64,000 nt of DNA from Xanthobacteraceae bacterium (GCA_019752575.1 JAIELW010000019.1:35012-99011); one strand, 5' to 3'; positions 27,190-35,420 are shown, counted from the first letter of the stretch. Numbers and translations are program-made. Notes: a model not told the origin generated them from the letters alone.

Positions 27190-27545
27190 TGTGCTGGTTG
27201 ACGGAGATCCCGGACAAGAGGCCGGAAAGACGTCGGGCAAACCAGTAGCCGGAGGGAACCGGCGAACCCCGCTCTCCGCGAGGGACGCGACTTAAAGCAA
27301 CGACGTAAGGGCTTTTTTGGTCTCACGCGGCGCCCCGAAGGTGGCCGCAGGAAATCGAAGAGGCACTACCTCCTTGCCGGACGTGCGGAAGGCGAACCCT
27401 TCCAATCAATGGCGCTAAGACCGGCTCAGCCGGGTGTTCGAGCGGACAGCAAGCCGCTCGTGGCGTAGTCGCGCGATGAGCGCGAAGACACCGCGGGAAG
27501 CACGCTGTCCAAGTCGTTAACGAATGTCTTCTGGAAGGGGACACC
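27190..27545 (+). ncRNA. speF-type structured leader RNA upstream of ornithine decarboxylase
   Basis: A 528-base region without genes (27021-27548) lies between the small membrane protein and the decarboxylase. From about 27190 the sequence is dense with paired GC segments and purine-rich loops: CCCGGACAAGAGGCCGGAAAG, GCCGGAGGGAACCGGC, CCCGAAGGTGGCCGCAGGAAA, and GGAAGGCGAACCCTTCC. The position and these features fit the speF RNA motif described in Alphaproteobacteria upstream of ornithine decarboxylase genes. It may control the gene in response to polyamines, though the ligand of that motif is not established in my knowledge. Exact ends are approximate. Confidence 0.7.
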
Positions 27546-27548
27546 GAA

Positions 27549-28679
27549 ATGACCGACCGCATCCGCAAATTCCTCCGACGCAACCGCGAGGACGGACCCC
27601 GCCTCGTCGTCGATCTCGACGTCGTGCGCTCGAATTACAATGCCTTCGCGAAAGCGTTGCCGGACACCCGTGTCTTCTACGCGGTGAAGGCCAACCCTGC
27701 GCCCGAGGTCCTCAAGCTCCTGAACGACATGGGCTCGTGCTTCGACACCGCCTCGATGGGCGAGATCGACCTCGTCATGCAGGCCGGCAGCACCCCTGAC
27801 CGCATCTCCTTCGGCAACACGATCAAGAAGGAAAAGGACATTGCCGCGGCCTATAAGCTCGGCGTGCGCCTGTTCGCGGTCGATTGCGAAGCCGAAGTCG
27901 AGAAGATCGCCCGCGTTGCCCCCGGTTCGAAGGTGTTCTGCCGCATTCTCTGCGACGGCTCCGGCGCCGAGTGGCCGCTTTCGCGCAAATTCGGCTGCGC
28001 GCCCGAGATGGCGCCGCAGGTGCTCGAGCACGCCCATCGTCTGGGCCTCATTGCGCACGGCATCTCGTTCCATGTCGGCTCGCAGCAGAACAACGTGAAA
28101 GCGTGGGATCGCGCGTTGAAAACGTCCGGTCAGATCTTCCGTGACATGGCCGACCGCGGCATCAACCTGTCCATGGTCAACCTGGGCGGCGGTTTCCCCG
28201 CGCAGTACCTGCGCAACATCCCGAAGGTCCAGGAATACGGCCAGGCTATCTTCCGCGCGCTCCGTAAGCACTTCGGCAACCGCATTCCGGAAACGATCAT
28301 TGAGCCGGGCCGCGGCATGGTCGGCGGCGCCGGCATGATCGAAGCCGAGGTCGTTCTGATCTCGAAGAAGTCAGCGACGGACAACCAGCGCTGGGTCTAT
28401 CTCGACATCGGCAAATTCGGCGGCCTTGCCGAGACGATGGAAGAGGCGATCCGCTACCCGATCCGCACCGAGAAGGACGACGACACGATGGCGCCCTGCA
28501 TCATCGCAGGCCCGACCTGCGACTCGGCGGACGTGCTCTACGAGAAGACGCCGTATTTGCTGCCGGTTTCGCTCGAAATCGGCGACAAGGTGCTGATCGA
28601 GGCGTGCGGCGCCTACACGACGACCTACTCGTCGGTCGCCTTCAACGGCTTCGCGCCGCTGAAGTCCTACGTCATCTGA
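27549..28679 (+). CDS. odc: Ornithine decarboxylase (alanine-racemase-fold, group IV PLP enzyme)
   Basis: 376 residues, eukaryotic-type ODC length. PLP Lys47 in YAVKANP; HVGSQQ, GGGFP and EPGRGMVG are the phosphate- and substrate-contact blocks, and GPTCDSADVL (Cys324) is the active-site Cys-Asp motif from the partner subunit. It makes putrescine from ornithine; some rhizobial relatives also accept lysine. ATG at 27549 with GAAGGGG upstream. The gene sits behind the speF-type leader and ahead of an intrinsic terminator and homospermidine synthase, so putrescine is probably made for homospermidine. Confidence 0.93.
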   Translation: MTDRIRKFLRRNREDGPRLVVDLDVVRSNYNAFAKALPDTRVFYAVKANPAPEVLKLLNDMGSCFDTASMGEIDLVMQAGSTPDRISFGNTIKKEKDIAAAYKLGVRLFAVDCEAEVEKIARVAPGSKVFCRILCDGSGAEWPLSRKFGCAPEMAPQVLEHAHRLGLIAHGISFHVGSQQNNVKAWDRALKTSGQIFRDMADRGINLSMVNLGGGFPAQYLRNIPKVQEYGQAIFRALRKHFGNRIPETIIEPGRGMVGGAGMIEAEVVLISKKSATDNQRWVYLDIGKFGGLAETMEEAIRYPIRTEKDDDTMAPCIIAGPTCDSADVLYEKTPYLLPVSLEIGDKVLIEACGAYTTTYSSVAFNGFAPLKSYVI

Positions 28680-28704
28680 TCTTCAACGAACCGCTAAAAG
28701 ACCT

Positions 28705-28740
28705 CCGGGGCTCGCGAAAGCGGGCCTCGGATCGTTTTTG
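28705..28740 (+). terminator. Intrinsic terminator after ornithine decarboxylase
   Basis: An 11-bp stem (CCGGGGCTCGC with GCGGGCCTCGG, two G-U pairs) has a GAAA loop and is followed by ATCGTTTTT. It should end most transcripts from the leader-controlled decarboxylase, leaving homospermidine synthase to its own promoter or read-through. Confidence 0.8.
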
Positions 28741-28844
28741 GACGTCCCGCAATTTCCCACAAACCCACGGCTCAAGATTCGTCATCGTGCGATCAAGCCG
28801 CTAAACAACCCCCGAATTTTCGGGTGTTTCCGACGGAGGAATGA

Positions 28845-30275
28845 ATGAGCAAGTGGCCGGTCTACCACAAGATCGATGGACCCATCGTGATGATCGGCCT
28901 CGGCTCGATCGGTCGTGGCATGCTGCCGCTTCTCGATCGCCACTTCGAATTCGACAAGAAGCGCTTCGTGGTGATCGACCCAGTCGACGACGACCGCAAA
29001 CTCCTGGACGAGCGCGGCATCCGCTTCATCCACGAGGCCGTCACGCGAGACAACTACAAGACGTTGCTGAAGCCTCTCCTCACCGAAGACGGCGGCCGCG
29101 GCTTTTGCGTGAACCTATCGGTCGATACCTCCTCGCTCGATATCATGCGCTTCTGCCGCGAGATCGGCGCCTTCTACATCGACACCGTGGTCGAGCCCTG
29201 GAAGGGTTTCTACTTCGACAAGTCGATGGGCCCGGAAGCGCGCTCGAACTACGCGCTACGCGAAACCGTGCTCGAAGAGCGCCGGAAGAATCCCGGCGGC
29301 CTCACCGCCGTCTCCTGCTGTGGCGCGAACCCCGGCATGGTGTCGTGGTTCGTGAAGCAGGCGTTGCTCAACATCGCCGCAGATCTCGGCCTCGGCGCGG
29401 AGGTGCCGAAGGATAAAGACGACTGGGCGCGGTTGATGATGAAAACCGGCGTCAAAGGCATCCACATCGCCGAACGCGATACCCAGCGTTCGAAGAAGCC
29501 GAAGCCGATGAACATCTTCGTCAACACCTGGTCGGTGGAAGGCTTCGTCTCGGAGGGTCAGCAGCCTGCCGAACTCGGCTGGGGCACGCACGAAAAATGG
29601 GAGCCGGAGAATATCGGCAAACACGCGAAAGGCTGCGGCGCGGCCGTATACCTGAAGCAGCCGGGCGCGAACACCCGCGTGCGCTCCTGGTGCCCGACGC
29701 CCGGCGCGCAATACGGGTTTCTCGTCACGCATAACGAGTCGATCTCGATTGCGGACTACTTCACCGTGCACGAGGACGGAAAGGCGATCTATCGTCCGAC
29801 CTGCCACTACGCCTATCACCCGGCGAACGATGCGGTGCTTTCGCTCCACGAGATGTTTGGCGCGGGAGGAAAATTCCAGGAAGACTGGATGATCCTCGAC
29901 GAGAACGAAATCGAGGATGGCATCGACGAGCTCGGGGTGCTGCTATACGGCCACAAGAACAACGCTTATTGGTACGGCTCGCAGCTCTCGATCGAAGAGA
30001 CGCGCGAGATCGCGCCCTACCAGAACGCGACCGGCTTGCAGGTGTCGAGTGCCGTGCTTGCCGGCATGGTCTGGGCCATCGAGAACCCGGATCGCGGCAT
30101 CATCGAAGCCGACGAGATGGACTTCAAGCGCTGCCTCGAAGTGCAGTCGCCCTATCTCGGCCCGGTGATCGGCACCTACACGAACTGGACGCCGCTCGAC
30201 AATCGCGGCGCGCTATTCGCCGAGGACCTCGACAAGTCCGATCCGTGGCAGTTCAAGAATATTCTGGTGCGCTAA
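28845..30275 (+). CDS. hss: Homospermidine synthase
   Basis: 476 residues, the size of bacterial Hss. N-terminal NAD-binding motif GLGSIGRGMLPLL (about 18-30), acidic cofactor region VVIDPVDDD, and the conserved CCGANPGMVSWFVKQAL block. It joins two putrescines (NAD-dependent) to give symmetric homospermidine, the typical polyamine of rhizobia. ATG at 28845 chosen because GGAGG sits five bases upstream and the other ATG at 28841 is in another frame. A short GC hairpin (28811-28824) followed by TGTTT lies just ahead of the ribosome site and might be a small leader control. Confidence 0.95.
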   Translation: MSKWPVYHKIDGPIVMIGLGSIGRGMLPLLDRHFEFDKKRFVVIDPVDDDRKLLDERGIRFIHEAVTRDNYKTLLKPLLTEDGGRGFCVNLSVDTSSLDIMRFCREIGAFYIDTVVEPWKGFYFDKSMGPEARSNYALRETVLEERRKNPGGLTAVSCCGANPGMVSWFVKQALLNIAADLGLGAEVPKDKDDWARLMMKTGVKGIHIAERDTQRSKKPKPMNIFVNTWSVEGFVSEGQQPAELGWGTHEKWEPENIGKHAKGCGAAVYLKQPGANTRVRSWCPTPGAQYGFLVTHNESISIADYFTVHEDGKAIYRPTCHYAYHPANDAVLSLHEMFGAGGKFQEDWMILDENEIEDGIDELGVLLYGHKNNAYWYGSQLSIEETREIAPYQNATGLQVSSAVLAGMVWAIENPDRGIIEADEMDFKRCLEVQSPYLGPVIGTYTNWTPLDNRGALFAEDLDKSDPWQFKNILVR

Positions 30276-30280
30276 AGACA

Positions 30281-30312
30281 ATCGCCCCGCCAAACGCGGG
30301 GCGATTTGCTTT
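30281..30312 (+). terminator. Intrinsic terminator after homospermidine synthase
   Basis: A perfect 10-bp stem (ATCGCCCCGC with GCGGGGCGAT) with a five-base loop is followed by TTGCTTTT. It sits between convergent genes and also touches the stop of the WD40 gene, so it may act in both directions. Confidence 0.85.
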
Positions 30313-31301
30313 TAGAGATTGAGAACGCCCGCTTTCCCCTCATCCGTCCCGTAAGCGAGCGACACGCCGTTCGGATGCCAGGCGAGCGCCGTCACCTCGC
30401 CCCCATCTGGGCCGCGAATGAGAATCTCGGCGGCATCCGGGATGCGCGCCATCATCACCATGCCGTCGCTGTAGCCCACTGCGAGCGCTTCCTTGTCTGG
30501 ATGACAGGCGACGCAGGTAACGCGCGAGCCCTCGCGCGCTGGCGCGAGCATACCGGGGTCTTTTCCCATCGGCCCGTCTTTCGTACCGAACGGCCAGAGG
30601 ATGACGAACTCTGCGCCCGAAGTCGCAAGCAGCTTGCCGTCATGACTGAACGACATCGAACGCACGCGCATGGGATAACCCGACATGCGCATGTGTTTGT
30701 TGTCGGCGAGGCGCCAGCCGTGCATCGCCGGCTCCTGCATGGTCGTGATCAGGAACTTGCCGTCAGGCGACCACGTCACCCCGAGATGCGAACCTTTCCA
30801 TTCCAGAAAGTCCGGCTTCGCATCCGAATTCGGAAACCAGAGCGAGACGCCGTTGTAATGCGCGACCGCGAGCCGGAAGCCTTTCGGCGCAAAGGCGAGC
30901 CCGCCGACGGTACTTGCTACTTCAAGCTGGCGCGCGCCCTTCTTCGTTTTTACGAACGCGGTTTTTCCCGCCGACCACGCGACCGCGCCATCCGGCCCGA
31001 GTGCGACATGATCGATCCATTTGTTTTTGATCTCGGCGAGCGTCTCGCTCGCGCCCTGCGCGTTCGTAGCGATCACGCGCCCATCGTCGCCGCAGGTAAA
31101 AATCTTCTCGCCGTCGCAGACCGCTTCGAGGATCGCTGCGTTCGGATGCGCGGCGATTTTCTTGCCGGAAGCGAAGACGATTTCGCCCTCGCCATTCGCG
31201 AATACGGCTTCGTCACCGAGAAAACCGCAGGCGACGACATGCGCTCCGGCTTCGCAAGATTTTACGAGCTCAGCGACGGAACGTACTTCGTTCTCGGACA
31301 T
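30312..31301 (-). CDS. WD40-repeat beta-propeller protein
   Basis: 329 residues without a signal peptide. Repeating blocks of about 40 residues (for example HLGVTWSPDGKFLIT, SFSHDGKLLATSGAE, VTCVACHPDKEALAVGYSDG, VTALAWHPNGVSLAYGTDEG) indicate a seven-bladed WD40-type propeller. Such proteins scaffold interactions; no enzymatic residue is seen. It is the last gene of the zinc operon, downstream of the small lipoprotein and the CobW GTPase, so a role with that GTPase or in zinc homeostasis is possible. Several Cys (GDDG, CVACHPD) and His residues could bind metal, but no clear site is defined. Confidence 0.85.
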   Translation of the reverse strand: MSENEVRSVAELVKSCEAGAHVVACGFLGDEAVFANGEGEIVFASGKKIAAHPNAAILEAVCDGEKIFTCGDDGRVIATNAQGASETLAEIKNKWIDHVALGPDGAVAWSAGKTAFVKTKKGARQLEVASTVGGLAFAPKGFRLAVAHYNGVSLWFPNSDAKPDFLEWKGSHLGVTWSPDGKFLITTMQEPAMHGWRLADNKHMRMSGYPMRVRSMSFSHDGKLLATSGAEFVILWPFGTKDGPMGKDPGMLAPAREGSRVTCVACHPDKEALAVGYSDGMVMMARIPDAAEILIRGPDGGEVTALAWHPNGVSLAYGTDEGKAGVLNL

Positions 31302-31313
31302 GGAAGCGGAAAA

Positions 31314-31448
31314 TCAGCGCGCGTCGTCTTTGCAGACGGCCTGCCCGAACGGGCCTTTCGGCTTTAGCCAGTCGCCGCATTTATCGCAGCCGGAAACCGA
31401 AACTGCGAGCGCGCCGAGAAGCGCGAGCGTGAAAATGCGCTTGATCAT
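31314..31448 (-). CDS. Small Cys-containing lipoprotein (44 residues)
   Basis: Too short for usual ORF lists. From the ATG at 31448 it reads a basic start (MIKR), a hydrophobic stretch (about 5-18) and a lipobox VSGC with Cys21, then CDKCGDWLKPKGPFGQ and a fourth Cys near residue 38. It is thus a predicted lipoprotein of about 24 mature residues with three Cys (21, 24, 38). It lies between the CobW-type GTPase and the WD40 gene on the same strand, ending 12 bases before the WD40 start. The ATG is preceded by GGGATGATC; a purine-rich AGAGGG lies upstream. I know of no assigned function; tiny lipoproteins of this CDKCGDW type appear in related genomes. Confidence 0.7.
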   Translation of the reverse strand: MIKRIFTLALLGALAVSVSGCDKCGDWLKPKGPFGQAVCKDDAR

Positions 31449-31483
31449 CCCTCTTTATATCCGCCCTGAGCCTGCCAGCCAAA

Positions 31484-32446
31484 TCACGCGGCACAGGCCT
31501 CGAAGCCCTCGCGCAACGCTTTTTCGTCGAGATCGCGCCCGATGAAGACGATGCGGCTCTCGCGCTTCTCGTCGTCGCGCCAGTCGCGCTGATGATCGCC
31601 CTCGAACATCATGTGCACGCCTTGGATCACGTAGCGCTGCGGGTCATCTTTGAAGGACATTATGCCCTTCGCGCGCAGGATGTTCGGACCCTGAATCTGG
31701 CTCACGTTATCGATCCATGCGAAAAAGGTTTTGGCGTCGAGCAGCTTATCGGTCGAAAACGAGAACGACTGCACATCTTCGTCGTGATGGTGGTGGCCGC
31801 CCTCAAGAAAATGCGGCTCGAGCGCGAGAATACGGTCGAGATCGAACGCGCCCTGCGAGAGTACATGCTCCAGCGCCAAATCGCTCCGTGTCGTTTTATG
31901 GATTTTCGCAAACGGATTGATCGCGCGGATGCGAAGCTCGACGTCTTTCAGTTCGTCCGGTGTCACGAGATCGGTTTTGTTAAGCACGATCACGTCCGCG
32001 AAGGCGATCTGGTTTTTTGCTTCCGGTGCGTCCTTGAGACGATCCTTGAGCCACTTCGCGTCAACGACGGTGACGACCGCATCGAGCGCGGTCTTGCCGC
32101 TCACGGTCTCGTCCACGAAAAAAGTCTGCGCGACCGGCGCAGGATCGGCGAGGCCCGTTGTTTCGACGAGGATGCCGTCGAATTTGCCCTTGCGCTTCAA
32201 GAGGCCATCGATGATGCGGATGAGATCGCCGCGTACCGTGCAACAGACACAGCCGTTATTCATCTCGAAGACTTCTTCGTCCGCGCCGACGATCAGGTCG
32301 TTGTCGATGCCGATCTCGCCGAATTCGTTGACGATGACGGCGTATTTCTTGCCGTGAGGCTCGGAGAGAATGCGGTTCAGCAGCGTGGTCTTGCCGGCGC
32401 CGAGATAGCCGGTCAGCACCGTGACGGGGATTTTGTCGGACATCAT
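31484..32446 (-). CDS. CobW/YjiA-type G3E GTPase (putative zinc chaperone)
   Basis: 320 residues from the ATG at 32446 (a second ATG follows at once). Walker A GYLGAGKTTLL (about 13-23), NEFGEIGIDNDL, the metal motif CVCC (Cys66-x-Cys68-Cys69), NKTDL (G4) and a His-rich segment HHHHDED in the C-terminal domain mark it as a COG0523 metallochaperone. The longer open frame to 33400 is opposite ZnuB. Such GTPases deliver zinc or other metals to client enzymes. It is directly downstream of the ZnuCB-type transporter genes, which points to zinc. Transcribed with them on the minus strand. Confidence 0.93.
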   Translation of the reverse strand: MMSDKIPVTVLTGYLGAGKTTLLNRILSEPHGKKYAVIVNEFGEIGIDNDLIVGADEEVFEMNNGCVCCTVRGDLIRIIDGLLKRKGKFDGILVETTGLADPAPVAQTFFVDETVSGKTALDAVVTVVDAKWLKDRLKDAPEAKNQIAFADVIVLNKTDLVTPDELKDVELRIRAINPFAKIHKTTRSDLALEHVLSQGAFDLDRILALEPHFLEGGHHHHDEDVQSFSFSTDKLLDAKTFFAWIDNVSQIQGPNILRAKGIMSFKDDPQRYVIQGVHMMFEGDHQRDWRDDEKRESRIVFIGRDLDEKALREGFEACAA

Positions 32447-32493
32447 GAACTCTGGCGGTTGAAGCCGGGATATAGGCGCGAGGACCGCGCGGC

Positions 32494-33360
32494 TCAAGCC
32501 TCGAGATGGCGGCCCGGCGAGAGCCTTTTCCGCAAACCGCCCACAGGGCCAAGCACCACCGAAAGCGCATAGAAGATACCCGCCGCAAGAATGACCGCAG
32601 GTCCCGTCGGCAGATTTGCGTGAAAGGAAACGAGCAGCCCGCTGAAGCCGGAAGCGACCCCGATCAGCACCGAATACGCGGCCATGCGCGTTACATCCTG
32701 CGTCCAGAACCGCGCGGCGGCCGCAGGCAACATCATCATGCCGACTGCGAGAAGCGTGCCGAGGGCGTGGAATGCCGCGACGAGATTGAGTACGACGAGC
32801 GCAAGAAACAGAAGATGGACAGCGGTACCCGAGCCGCTCACTGAGCGCAGAAACCCCGGATCGACGCATTCGAGCACAAGCGGACGCCAGATCAGCGCAA
32901 GCGCAAACAGGCTCAAAGTAGTGAATGACGCGATCACCAAGAGCGTCGGATTGTCGAGCGCGAGTACCGAGCCGAACAGCACGCGGAAAAGATCGACATT
33001 CGATCCTTTCAGCGAAATCAGGGTCACGCCGAGCGCGAGCGAAACCAGATAGAAGGCGGCGAGCGCCGCATCCTCCTTTAACTCTGTAAAGCGCGCGACC
33101 AGACCGGCGGCGACCGCGACCGTAATCCCCGCCGCGATGCCCCCCACCGTCATCGCAAACAGATCGAGGCCAGCGACCAGAAAGCCGAGTGCCGCGCCCG
33201 GCAAGATTGCATGCGCCATCACGTCGCCAGCAAGCGACATTCTGCGCAGCATCAGGAAAATACCGATCGGCGCCGCGCTTAAAGAGAGAATGACTACGCC
33301 CGCGAGCGCGCGGCGCATGAAATCGAATTCCGAAAATGGCGCAATGAATAAATCGTACAT
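32494..33360 (-). CDS. znuB: Zinc/manganese ABC transporter permease (ZnuB-like)
   Basis: 288 residues from the ATG at 33360; earlier in-frame codons overlap the ATP-binding gene. About eight membrane segments, with the ABC-3 family blocks LRRMSLAGDVMAHAILPGAALGFL and PAAAARFWTQDVTRM. It is the membrane channel of a metal importer. No substrate-binding protein (ZnuA) is encoded in this operon. The zinc assignment comes from the neighbouring CobW GTPase, the His-rich small protein and the palindromic operator at the operon head. Confidence 0.85.
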   Translation of the reverse strand: MYDLFIAPFSEFDFMRRALAGVVILSLSAAPIGIFLMLRRMSLAGDVMAHAILPGAALGFLVAGLDLFAMTVGGIAAGITVAVAAGLVARFTELKEDAALAAFYLVSLALGVTLISLKGSNVDLFRVLFGSVLALDNPTLLVIASFTTLSLFALALIWRPLVLECVDPGFLRSVSGSGTAVHLLFLALVVLNLVAAFHALGTLLAVGMMMLPAAAARFWTQDVTRMAAYSVLIGVASGFSGLLVSFHANLPTGPAVILAAGIFYALSVVLGPVGGLRKRLSPGRHLEA

Positions 33361-33371
33361 GGAACGCCGGA

Positions 33372-34112
33372 TTACGCCGCGTCTTCGCAGATGCCGGCAC
33401 GGTCGTCGAAGGCTTCGCTCATACGCCGTGCTTTCAGAAGATTCTCCGCGGACACCGTTTCCGCGGTCCTGCCCCACGCCACCGGCTCGCGCGCGAGCAA
33501 CAGCGCTTCCGGAAAATGCTGCCTCACAATCTCGAAATCGTGCAGCACCGCGACTACGGTTCGCTTCTCGCCGTGCCAGTGATGCACGAGTTCGAGCAGA
33601 TCCGAAACGGTTTTGGAATCGAGCGACGCGAACGGCTCATCGAGCAGAATGACGCGCGCGTCTTGAAGAAGCAGTCGCGCGAACAGCGCGCGCTGCATCT
33701 GCCCGCCGGACAGCGTGCCGATCGCACGATGCTCGAACCCGCGCAGGCCGACCGCCTGAATCGCCGCAGAAATCTTTTCGCGGTCCGCTCTGCCGATGCC
33801 GCCAAGCAGGCCCGCACGCTTCCACAAACCCATCGCAACAAGATCGTACAGCGAGATCGGGAATGTGCGGTCGATCTCCGCGATCTGCGGTAGATAGGCG
33901 ATGTCGCGCGCATTGACGCCGTTGCGCGAAATCTTGCCGCCGAGCGGACGCAGCACACCGACGATGCCCTTCAGCAGCGTGGACTTGCCCGCACCGTTCG
34001 GCCCGACCACCGCGAGCAGCGTGCCCTCGCCGATTTCGCCGCTCAGATGATGCACCGCGGGATGCCGGTCGTAACCGAGTGTCAGATTCTGGAATGCGAG
34101 TGCGGCTGTCAT
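33372..34112 (-). CDS. znuC: Zinc/manganese ABC transporter ATP-binding protein (ZnuC-like)
   Basis: 246 residues. Walker A GPNGAGKSTLL (about 37-47), signature LSGGQMQRALFARLLL, Walker B VILLDEPFASLD, H-loop VAVLHDFEIV. The ATG overlaps the stop of the upstream His-rich small protein by one base (TGATG), so translation is coupled. Permease follows 11 bases later. Works with ZnuB to import metal. The C-terminal His-rich tail of many ZnuC proteins is missing here, while a separate His-rich peptide is encoded just upstream. Confidence 0.88.
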   Translation of the reverse strand: MTAALAFQNLTLGYDRHPAVHHLSGEIGEGTLLAVVGPNGAGKSTLLKGIVGVLRPLGGKISRNGVNARDIAYLPQIAEIDRTFPISLYDLVAMGLWKRAGLLGGIGRADREKISAAIQAVGLRGFEHRAIGTLSGGQMQRALFARLLLQDARVILLDEPFASLDSKTVSDLLELVHHWHGEKRTVVAVLHDFEIVRQHFPEALLLAREPVAWGRTAETVSAENLLKARRMSEAFDDRAGICEDAA

Positions 34113-34267
34113 CAGCGCACCACAAGATAAACGATGAGCCAGATCAATACTGAAAGCGTGAGCGCAACGCTCAAACGCGCCGCTGCAGAGAGTCGCAACA
34201 GCGAAATCCCGGCCTGCATCGCAGGCGGATGTGCTTGAGAATGCGCGTGGTCGTGATGACTATGCAT
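34112..34267 (-). CDS. Small His-rich membrane protein at the head of the zinc operon (51 residues)
   Basis: Too short for usual ORF lists. From the ATG at 34267 it has a His-rich N-terminus (MHSHHDHAHSQAH: six His in 13 residues) likely to bind metal, then a polar stretch and one membrane helix near the C-terminus (about 35-50, ending LVVR). Its stop overlaps the ZnuC start (TGATG), arguing strongly for a real, translated gene. There is no Shine-Dalgarno before the ATG; the palindrome and predicted -10 box abut the start, so the mRNA may be leaderless. Function unknown; a metal sensor or accessory of the transporter is a guess. Confidence 0.72.
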   Translation of the reverse strand: MHSHHDHAHSQAHPPAMQAGISLLRLSAAARLSVALTLSVLIWLIVYLVVR

Positions 34268-34283
34268 TGTTACAATATATCAA
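34267..34283. promoter_or_regulatory. 17-bp palindrome, candidate zinc (Zur) or metal operator
   Basis: The sequence TTGTTACAATATATCAA is nearly self-complementary around its centre (13 of 17 positions match the reverse complement). Its form (AT-rich core, TGTTA-type half sites) resembles alphaproteobacterial Zur boxes, though I cannot score it. It overlaps both the predicted -10 box and the first base of the small His-rich gene, so a bound repressor would block the promoter. Confidence 0.5.
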
Positions 34284-34301
34284 TTTGCTACCTTGCTGCA
34301 A
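34274..34301 (-). promoter_or_regulatory. Possible promoter of the zinc operon
   Basis: On the minus strand TTGCAG (34296-34301) and TATATT (34274-34279) are 16 bases apart. A start seven bases after the -10 would fall at or next to the A of the ATG at 34267, predicting a leaderless mRNA. Confidence 0.4.
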
Positions 34302-34455
34302 AGCGGTAGGCGACGTCGCGGCAACCTGCCTTTTTTCGGCTTTTGCCGGAATGTTTTTTGCTCGCAATTCGGACTGCTAACCGCTAATGAACACCCCCTC
34401 AAAACCAGCCATGCGAAAAATGGTTGGAATACATAATTATCACGGGGAGTCTTGA

Positions 34456-35406
34456 ATGATCTTTGTACCGAAATTCGCGCGCGTCCTTGCCGCCTCGGCA
34501 GCGTTCGCGATCGTGCCGATCACGGCGCAGGCGCAATTCATCAACGTACTGACCGGCGGCACCGCCGGCGTCTATTATCCGATCGGCGTCGCGCTTTCGA
34601 AAATCTATGCCGACAAGATCAAGGGTTCGCAGCCGTCGGTACAGGCAACCAAGGCTTCGGTAGAAAATCTAAATCTCTTGCAGGCCGGCAAGGGTGAGAT
34701 CGCGCTCACGCTCGGCGACTCGCTGGCAGACGCCTGGAAGGGCGTCGCTGAAGCAGGCTTCAAGACCAAGCTCGACAAGCTCCGCACCATCGGCGCAATC
34801 TATCCGAACTACATCCAGATCGTCGCCTCGAAGGAAAGCGGCATCAAGACGCTCGCGGACCTCAAGGGTAAACGCCTGTCGGTCGGCGCGCCGCGCTCGG
34901 GCACCGAACTGAATGCACGCGCGATCCTGACCGCCGCCGGCATCAAGTATGAAGATCTCGGCAAGATCGAATATCTGCCTTTCGCGGAATCGGTCGAACT
35001 CATCAAGAACCGTCAGCTCGATGCAACCTTGCAGTCGGCAGGCCTTGGTGTCGCTTCGATCCGCGACCTTTCGCGTTCCATCGAAATCGTGGTCGTTGAA
35101 GTGCCCGCGAACGTGATCGCGAAGATCGGTCCTCCGTTCGTCCCTGCCACGATCCCGGCGAAGACCTACGACAACCAGAATGCGGATGTCGCAACGGCGG
35201 CCGTCATCAACTATCTGGTCACGCATTCCGACGTTCCGGAAGACCTCGCCTACCAGATGACGAAGCTCACGTACGAGAGCCTCGACCAGCTGGTTGCCGC
35301 GCATTCGGCGGCCAAGATGATCAAGCTCGACAAGTCGACGGTCGTATCGCCGGTGCCGCTGCACCCCGGTGCGATCAAGTACTTTAAAGAAAAGGGCCTG
35401 ATGTAA
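34456..35406 (+). CDS. TAXI-family TRAP transporter solute-binding protein
   Basis: 316 residues with a signal peptide ending ITAQAQ (about residue 25). Immediately after it comes FINVLTGGTAGVYYPIGVALSKI, the hallmark of TAXI proteins, and LKGKRLSVGAPRSGTELNAR. Periplasmic protein that binds a carboxylate-type solute and passes it to the fused TRAP permease encoded next. ATG at 34456 has GGGGAG six bases upstream. An intrinsic hairpin terminator after its stop probably makes it more abundant than the permease. Ligand unknown. Confidence 0.93.
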   Translation: MIFVPKFARVLAASAAFAIVPITAQAQFINVLTGGTAGVYYPIGVALSKIYADKIKGSQPSVQATKASVENLNLLQAGKGEIALTLGDSLADAWKGVAEAGFKTKLDKLRTIGAIYPNYIQIVASKESGIKTLADLKGKRLSVGAPRSGTELNARAILTAAGIKYEDLGKIEYLPFAESVELIKNRQLDATLQSAGLGVASIRDLSRSIEIVVVEVPANVIAKIGPPFVPATIPAKTYDNQNADVATAAVINYLVTHSDVPEDLAYQMTKLTYESLDQLVAAHSAAKMIKLDKSTVVSPVPLHPGAIKYFKEKGLM

Positions 35407-35420
35407 GTCAGGACGACGAC

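Noticed and set aside
32447..33400. Extension of the CobW-type GTPase frame
   Set aside because: Overlaps ZnuB in another frame; Walker A motif begins right after the ATG at 32446.
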